Shown piece by piece: positions 4,341-8,180 of a stretch of 8,180 bases of DNA. Position 1 is the first letter of the stretch, and each line of letters begins with the position of its first letter. The stretch lies in the NCBI GenBank assembly GCA_021845645.1, contig JAJZVM010000176.1:1-8180 (forward strand), given 5' to 3'. This stretch comes from Bacillota bacterium (GTDB lineage: Bacteria > Bacillota_E > JAJZYS01 > JAJYTV01). A program made the position numbers and the translations under genes. Under the pieces are notes generated by a model, which worked only from the letters and a program-made list of their open reading frames with translations, was not told the DNA's origin and ran no database searches.

Positions 4341-6635
4341 ATGGTTAGGCAGGCCACCGCTCTCGCTCTAGCGTTGGGACTCGCAGGCACCGCCGTCGCG
4401 TCACCCGTCAGCACCCAATCCGTCCGCCACGTCCAAATCGCTCAGGCGTCACCGCCCGTCATCTCGACCTGGCGCCCCAAGGCGGCTGCTCCGGTTACTT
4501 CAGTCCCGGTGCAGCCCGTCACGTTCAACGTCAGCATCAGCGATACGTACCAGACAACCAACTTCAACGGACAGTCCCTAGATCCGAACACAAACGATCC
4601 GAACAGTCAGCTCTATCCGATCTCGCTTGAGTACCAGAATGAGTACTACCTGCCGGTGAGCCTTCTCGCCAGTGCAGTGGGCGACACCGTCCACGCGGTC
4701 GGGTCGGATCTCTTCTGGACGTCGGCCGGAATCCCATATTCGCAGCGTCTTTCCTCAACGGCGGTGATCTACACCAACGCGCCGGGTGTGTCGGCGCAGA
4801 CCGCCACCGTGGCCCCCTGGGAGATCTTCGTTGACGGTCAAGATGCCACGCTGCCCGGCGACATGTTTGGCACCGGCACCACCACTGTGCCGGTCTTCTT
4901 GAGTCTCGACGGCCTGACCTACGCCGCAATCGGCTATGCCGAGGAGGCTTTGGGCGTCGATGTGTTCCTCAACAGCAGCGGCACCGGCATCACCCTGGAG
5001 CCGATCACCACGACCATCCCAAGCGCGTGGCAGAATCTCGACAACCCGACCGGCGGCGGTGGCCCTTCCGTGTCATCCGGCACGTCTCCGGTGCGGGTCG
5101 CTTCAACCTCGAACCAGCCCCCGGTTGGGTCCGGCATTGCCGCCATCCCTGAGCCCAATATCGACCCCACGAACCTTTACAGTCCGAGCCAGCCCATCCT
5201 GTCGGACCCCGTCACCTACGACGTCACCTTCAAGGCGGACGACGTGGCGAACGGAGGCGCCGCGGCGCCCTTCTCGATCACGGACGAGGAGGAGTTCGGC
5301 CTCTCAACGCCGGTCTCGAACGCCACGATGACGGCGCCGATCGTGACGGGCCCCGTGCTGTCCTCGATCTCCAGCGACGACCTCGGTGACCAGTTTGTGA
5401 CCGTGACAGGCAGCGGCACCGGGTCCATCTCCTACACGATCACCGCCAAGGAGACGGTCTACGCCGTCGACGGCCGCATTCTCAATCCCTGGACGATCCC
5501 GGCCTACGATACCTCGTCGCCGATCTACCAGCAGTGGGCCAACCCGTCTCTCAACGAGAACGGCAGGATCCAAGCCACAGATCCGGCGATCGTCGCGATG
5601 GCCAAGCAGATCGTCGGCACCGAGCAAAACCCTTACATCAAGGCCTGGTTGCTCTTCCACTGGATCACCCAGAACATCACCTACTCGCCCACTACTACCG
5701 CCGCGGGCGGCGCCTCGCAGGTTCTGCAATCGCGCATCGGCATCTGCAGCGACTTCGCGGACCTCTACGTCGCCTTCCTACGCGACGAGGGCATCCCGGC
5801 GCGCGTCGTCAGCGGTTGGTTGGCCGACGCCGGCACGCCGTCGAACTCCGGCTGGCACTCCTGGGTTGAGTTCTACATCCCCGGCCACGGCTGGCTGCCG
5901 GCGGACCCGACCTGGGGCAATCCGAACAGCGACGCCTATTTCGCCCAGCTCACCGACAACTGGCATGTCCCCTTCTACATGGCCTACAACGGCACAACCC
6001 TCAACCTCGGCGGCTACAACAACCAGGACTACAGCACCCTCGACCCCTCGTTCGCAGTGGACGCCGCCTCGGCCGCACCAGTGACCATGCCGACGACGCT
6101 CGGGCTTGACGATCCGATCACGGTCGCGCCCAAGGCTCTCCCCTATGCGGACGTGACAGCATCGACGCCGGACGAGGGCGCGATCAACGCACTCTACCAA
6201 GCCGGCTACATCCTGCCCGGGCAGGACTTCTATCCCGGAAACCCGGTCTCACGCCAGGACTTCGTCGACTGGCTGATGGAGGCCAGGACCCACGCGGTCA
6301 TCTCGGCCCCCGAGGAGGCCATGGCCGAGGCCCAGGCGGCCGGCTGGTTCCAGGGCGACCCCTACACCGCCAGCGCCCAGCCGACGGACGCCATCACGCG
6401 CGCCGAGATCGCCATTCTGCTGCAGAAAGTCCTCCGCTTGCGCCCGGTCATGCTCCGCAACATCGCTGACCTCCACGCGCTGCCGAGCGCCACGCAGGCC
6501 GCGATCGGGGCCGTCCTCCAGGCGAAGGTTTGGCAGCCGTTCCCCGCGCATCCGGCGGACTTCTACCCGACGGCCACCCTGGCGCGCGGAGCGGTGGCCG
6601 CGCTGATCGCGCACGTCATGACCCAGCCGCTGTAA
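4341..6635 (+). CDS. exported transglutaminase-like protein with SLH repeats
   Basis: A 764-aa surface protein. ATG at 4341 is chosen because GGAGG (4329-4333) precedes it by 7 nt and a signal peptide follows (hydrophobic 5-19, cleavage near AVA-S, residue 20). An in-frame ATG at 4245 lies inside the riboswitch and is rejected. Residues about 90-220 resemble two copper-amine-oxidase-type N-terminal repeats (YYLPVSLLASAVG, VPVFLSLDGL…), common in Bacillota cell-wall proteins. About 225-400 is a low-complexity then beta-rich linker. About 425-530 is a transglutaminase core with the triad Cys469 (RIGICSDFADLYVAFLRDEG), His506 (SGWHSWVEFY) and Asp522 (LPADPTWG). About 600-760 contains three divergent SLH repeats (…VSRQDFVDWL, AITRAEIAILLQ, TLARGAVAALIA), implying anchoring to cell-wall polymers. 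It could crosslink proteins or act as a cysteine protease/amidase on envelope substrates; the fold does not distinguish these. It is controlled by the upstream c-di-GMP riboswitch. Confidence 0.92.
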   Translation: MVRQATALALALGLAGTAVASPVSTQSVRHVQIAQASPPVISTWRPKAAAPVTSVPVQPVTFNVSISDTYQTTNFNGQSLDPNTNDPNSQLYPISLEYQNEYYLPVSLLASAVGDTVHAVGSDLFWTSAGIPYSQRLSSTAVIYTNAPGVSAQTATVAPWEIFVDGQDATLPGDMFGTGTTTVPVFLSLDGLTYAAIGYAEEALGVDVFLNSSGTGITLEPITTTIPSAWQNLDNPTGGGGPSVSSGTSPVRVASTSNQPPVGSGIAAIPEPNIDPTNLYSPSQPILSDPVTYDVTFKADDVANGGAAAPFSITDEEEFGLSTPVSNATMTAPIVTGPVLSSISSDDLGDQFVTVTGSGTGSISYTITAKETVYAVDGRILNPWTIPAYDTSSPIYQQWANPSLNENGRIQATDPAIVAMAKQIVGTEQNPYIKAWLLFHWITQNITYSPTTTAAGGASQVLQSRIGICSDFADLYVAFLRDEGIPARVVSGWLADAGTPSNSGWHSWVEFYIPGHGWLPADPTWGNPNSDAYFAQLTDNWHVPFYMAYNGTTLNLGGYNNQDYSTLDPSFAVDAASAAPVTMPTTLGLDDPITVAPKALPYADVTASTPDEGAINALYQAGYILPGQDFYPGNPVSRQDFVDWLMEARTHAVISAPEEAMAEAQAAGWFQGDPYTASAQPTDAITRAEIAILLQKVLRLRPVMLRNIADLHALPSATQAAIGAVLQAKVWQPFPAHPADFYPTATLARGAVAALIAHVMTQPL

Positions 6636-6679
6636 CCACCGTCGGCGTATCCCGCACGGCAACACAAGGAGAAGTGTTC

Positions 6680-8179
6680 ATGTTCAAGCGCTTCGTGCTT
6701 CCGCTCGTCGTCGGCCTGCTACTCGTCGGCTGCAGCTCCGCTCCAAGCAACGCATCTGCGCTGCCGCTGCACACGACCATCCTCTCCGTCATCACAAATC
6801 CGAAGTACATTGGCGTCAAGTTGGCTTGGGCCGCGCACTTTGGCGACAGCTACAGCAGCAGCGCCGCCCTAGCGGACGGCACCGCCACAATCTACGTCAC
6901 GAGCAACCCCAGCCCTGGCACCTACCCTTTGAACAAGTTCATTGCCGCCCGAAACAAGACCCTGACCGGTTACAAGCTCGTGCGGCAGAACAACGGCGAC
7001 ATCGCGATCACGTTCTACTTCCAACAGGGCTACACGAGCGGAGCCCGCCCTGTCACGTACAACGATCAAGGCGTGAGCGCGACGATGGAGATTCCCGTGC
7101 AGGCAGATAGCACGGCTGCGGGAAGCGGGCCGTGGCTCGAAGTCGCTGCGATCCCGCGCGGAGACCAGGTGGTAGGGGTAGAGCCCGAGGGCAATGATCT
7201 CTGGCTCATGCTCCAGACACCCGCCACCGTCAATCACGGGCCAGAGTACGTCGGTGCAGTGGTCAGCACCACGAATCACCGGCTATTGCAGGTCACGCCG
7301 CCGTACCTTCCCACGGCCCCCATGACCTTCTCGAACGCCATGGAATGGGGACGCACAAGCAGCGGACAGTGGTGGATCGCGAATACCAACACCACCATCA
7401 GCCGGACGACCACTGCCACGGCGGTCTGGAGCCCCAGCAGATCGGCCTGGACCGAACTGCAGCCACTGGTTCTGTCGATCAGCTACGATGGTCTTTCTTA
7501 CCGCCCGATGGTGACGGTCTACCGCGGAGTGGACGGAAACGCTTGGCTCACCACGGAATACGACGAGTTTGGCGTACTGGGCGTGGCGCAAAACGCTGTC
7601 TACAGGCTCACCGGCCCGAGTTGGCGGCTGGTGCATACGTTCCCGCAGGTTCCGGGGAACGGTTACCCTCCGTACGCTTTCGCCGCGCCGGCCGGACCAG
7701 CCGCCTTGCTGGTGATCAACAAGGGCGCAACACCCATCGTGCTGTCCAGTACCGGGGCTGTCGAGAAGACGTTGTCTCTACCCAACAGCCTGCTAGGCCC
7801 TTTCCAAACGGATGAAGATGCGCTCTCGGTCGCCGGGAATGGGACGATCTACCTGCACAGCACCGGAACCTTGCTGGCGTGGCGAGGCAACACGGTGTTG
7901 TCACTCATCGCTCCAGGTAGCCTACTGACCGACGGAGCATGGGCGGGGCTGTGGGGCGATGCGCCTGTCATGACCGCTTACTCCAACAACGTCGAGGTCG
8001 CCTACGCCTATGAGGGCGGCCGGTGGACGCCAATGCCCTCCCCCATTGCCAAGACACCCGGCTACGTTTCCTCGATGTATCTATCCGATGCTGCGCAGTG
8101 GAGCAACGGTTCTGCCCTCTGGACCGTCAGTCAACAGGGCACGATCTATCTGCTCCGCGGGGTAAAGGCCCCGATGTGA
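6680..8179 (+). CDS. lipoprotein, probable beta-propeller, unknown function
   Basis: A 499-aa lipoprotein. The start is set by AAGGAG 8 nt before ATG 6680 and by a classic lipoprotein signal: basic MFKR, hydrophobic core, lipobox LVGC with lipidated Cys18, followed by a Ser/Ala-rich tether. Residues about 30-140 form a beta-rich domain. From about 150 to the end, repeated short strands with Trp and Gly (GNDLWLML, GQWWIANT, GNAWLTTEY, GTIYLHSTG, GSALWTVSQQGTIYLLRG) suggest propeller blades, roughly six to seven. I do not recognise a specific family and see no catalytic motif. It begins 44 bp after the transglutaminase gene with no terminator between, so it is probably the second gene of the same c-di-GMP-controlled transcript. 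A sensing, scaffolding or substrate-binding role on the membrane surface is plausible. It ends one base before the window edge, so further operon genes may follow. Confidence 0.85.
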   Translation: MFKRFVLPLVVGLLLVGCSSAPSNASALPLHTTILSVITNPKYIGVKLAWAAHFGDSYSSSAALADGTATIYVTSNPSPGTYPLNKFIAARNKTLTGYKLVRQNNGDIAITFYFQQGYTSGARPVTYNDQGVSATMEIPVQADSTAAGSGPWLEVAAIPRGDQVVGVEPEGNDLWLMLQTPATVNHGPEYVGAVVSTTNHRLLQVTPPYLPTAPMTFSNAMEWGRTSSGQWWIANTNTTISRTTTATAVWSPSRSAWTELQPLVLSISYDGLSYRPMVTVYRGVDGNAWLTTEYDEFGVLGVAQNAVYRLTGPSWRLVHTFPQVPGNGYPPYAFAAPAGPAALLVINKGATPIVLSSTGAVEKTLSLPNSLLGPFQTDEDALSVAGNGTIYLHSTGTLLAWRGNTVLSLIAPGSLLTDGAWAGLWGDAPVMTAYSNNVEVAYAYEGGRWTPMPSPIAKTPGYVSSMYLSDAAQWSNGSALWTVSQQGTIYLLRGVKAPM

Positions 8180-8180
8180 C

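Noticed and set aside
4082..4414. N-terminal extension of the SLH protein to 4414
   Set aside because: It would run antisense through the riboswitch and bury the signal peptide; GGAGG before 4081 marks the real start.
6530..6679. N-terminal extension of the lipoprotein to 6530
   Set aside because: It overlaps the end of the transglutaminase gene and would place the lipoprotein signal internally; AAGGAG precedes ATG 6680.
1..8180. CRISPR arrays, insertion sequences or rRNA
   Set aside because: No regularly spaced repeats, transposase motifs, terminal inverted repeats or rRNA sequence were seen.

Overview
The window is high-GC bacterial DNA. It holds surface proteins with S-layer homology (SLH) repeats, a copper-amine-oxidase-like domain joined to a transglutaminase core, AbrB-type swapped-hairpin regulators and a c-di-GMP-I (GEMM) riboswitch. 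Together these suggest a high-GC member of the Bacillota (Clostridia or Sulfobacillus-like lineages). This placement is inferred from gene content only; there is no rRNA or marker gene to confirm it.

Left part (1-1496): a 12-bp perfect hairpin, then the 3' half of a tRNA-Leu(UAA) gene on the minus strand. The tRNA has an anticodon arm, variable arm, T arm and CCA end, but no D arm or acceptor 5' strand. Next to it lies a full-length tyrosine recombinase whose 3' end points at the fragment, separated by a 165-bp spacer with two direct repeats. This is the classic int-att end of an element integrated into a tRNA gene. The element probably extends rightwards from the fragment, and its other end (an intact tRNA-Leu) is not in the window.

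Middle part (1633-4081, all minus strand): in transcription order, a secreted SLH-repeat protein, a 57-aa AbrB-like protein 3 bp downstream, a 96-aa AbrB/VapB-like protein, a coding-looking but apparently damaged small ORF that overlaps the end of the 96-aa gene, and a 137-aa protein with a C-terminal membrane anchor. Spacing suggests that at least the first three form one operon.

Right part (4082-8179): a divergent control region with a plus-strand promoter candidate, a c-di-GMP-I riboswitch and a terminator-like hairpin. It leads into a 764-aa exported transglutaminase-like protein with C-terminal SLH-type repeats, followed 44 bp later by a 499-aa lipoprotein that is probably a beta-propeller. 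The simplest reading is a c-di-GMP-controlled cell-surface operon, facing away from a second surface-protein operon that carries its own AbrB-family genes. This riboswitch-controlled surface operon is the most interesting part of the window.
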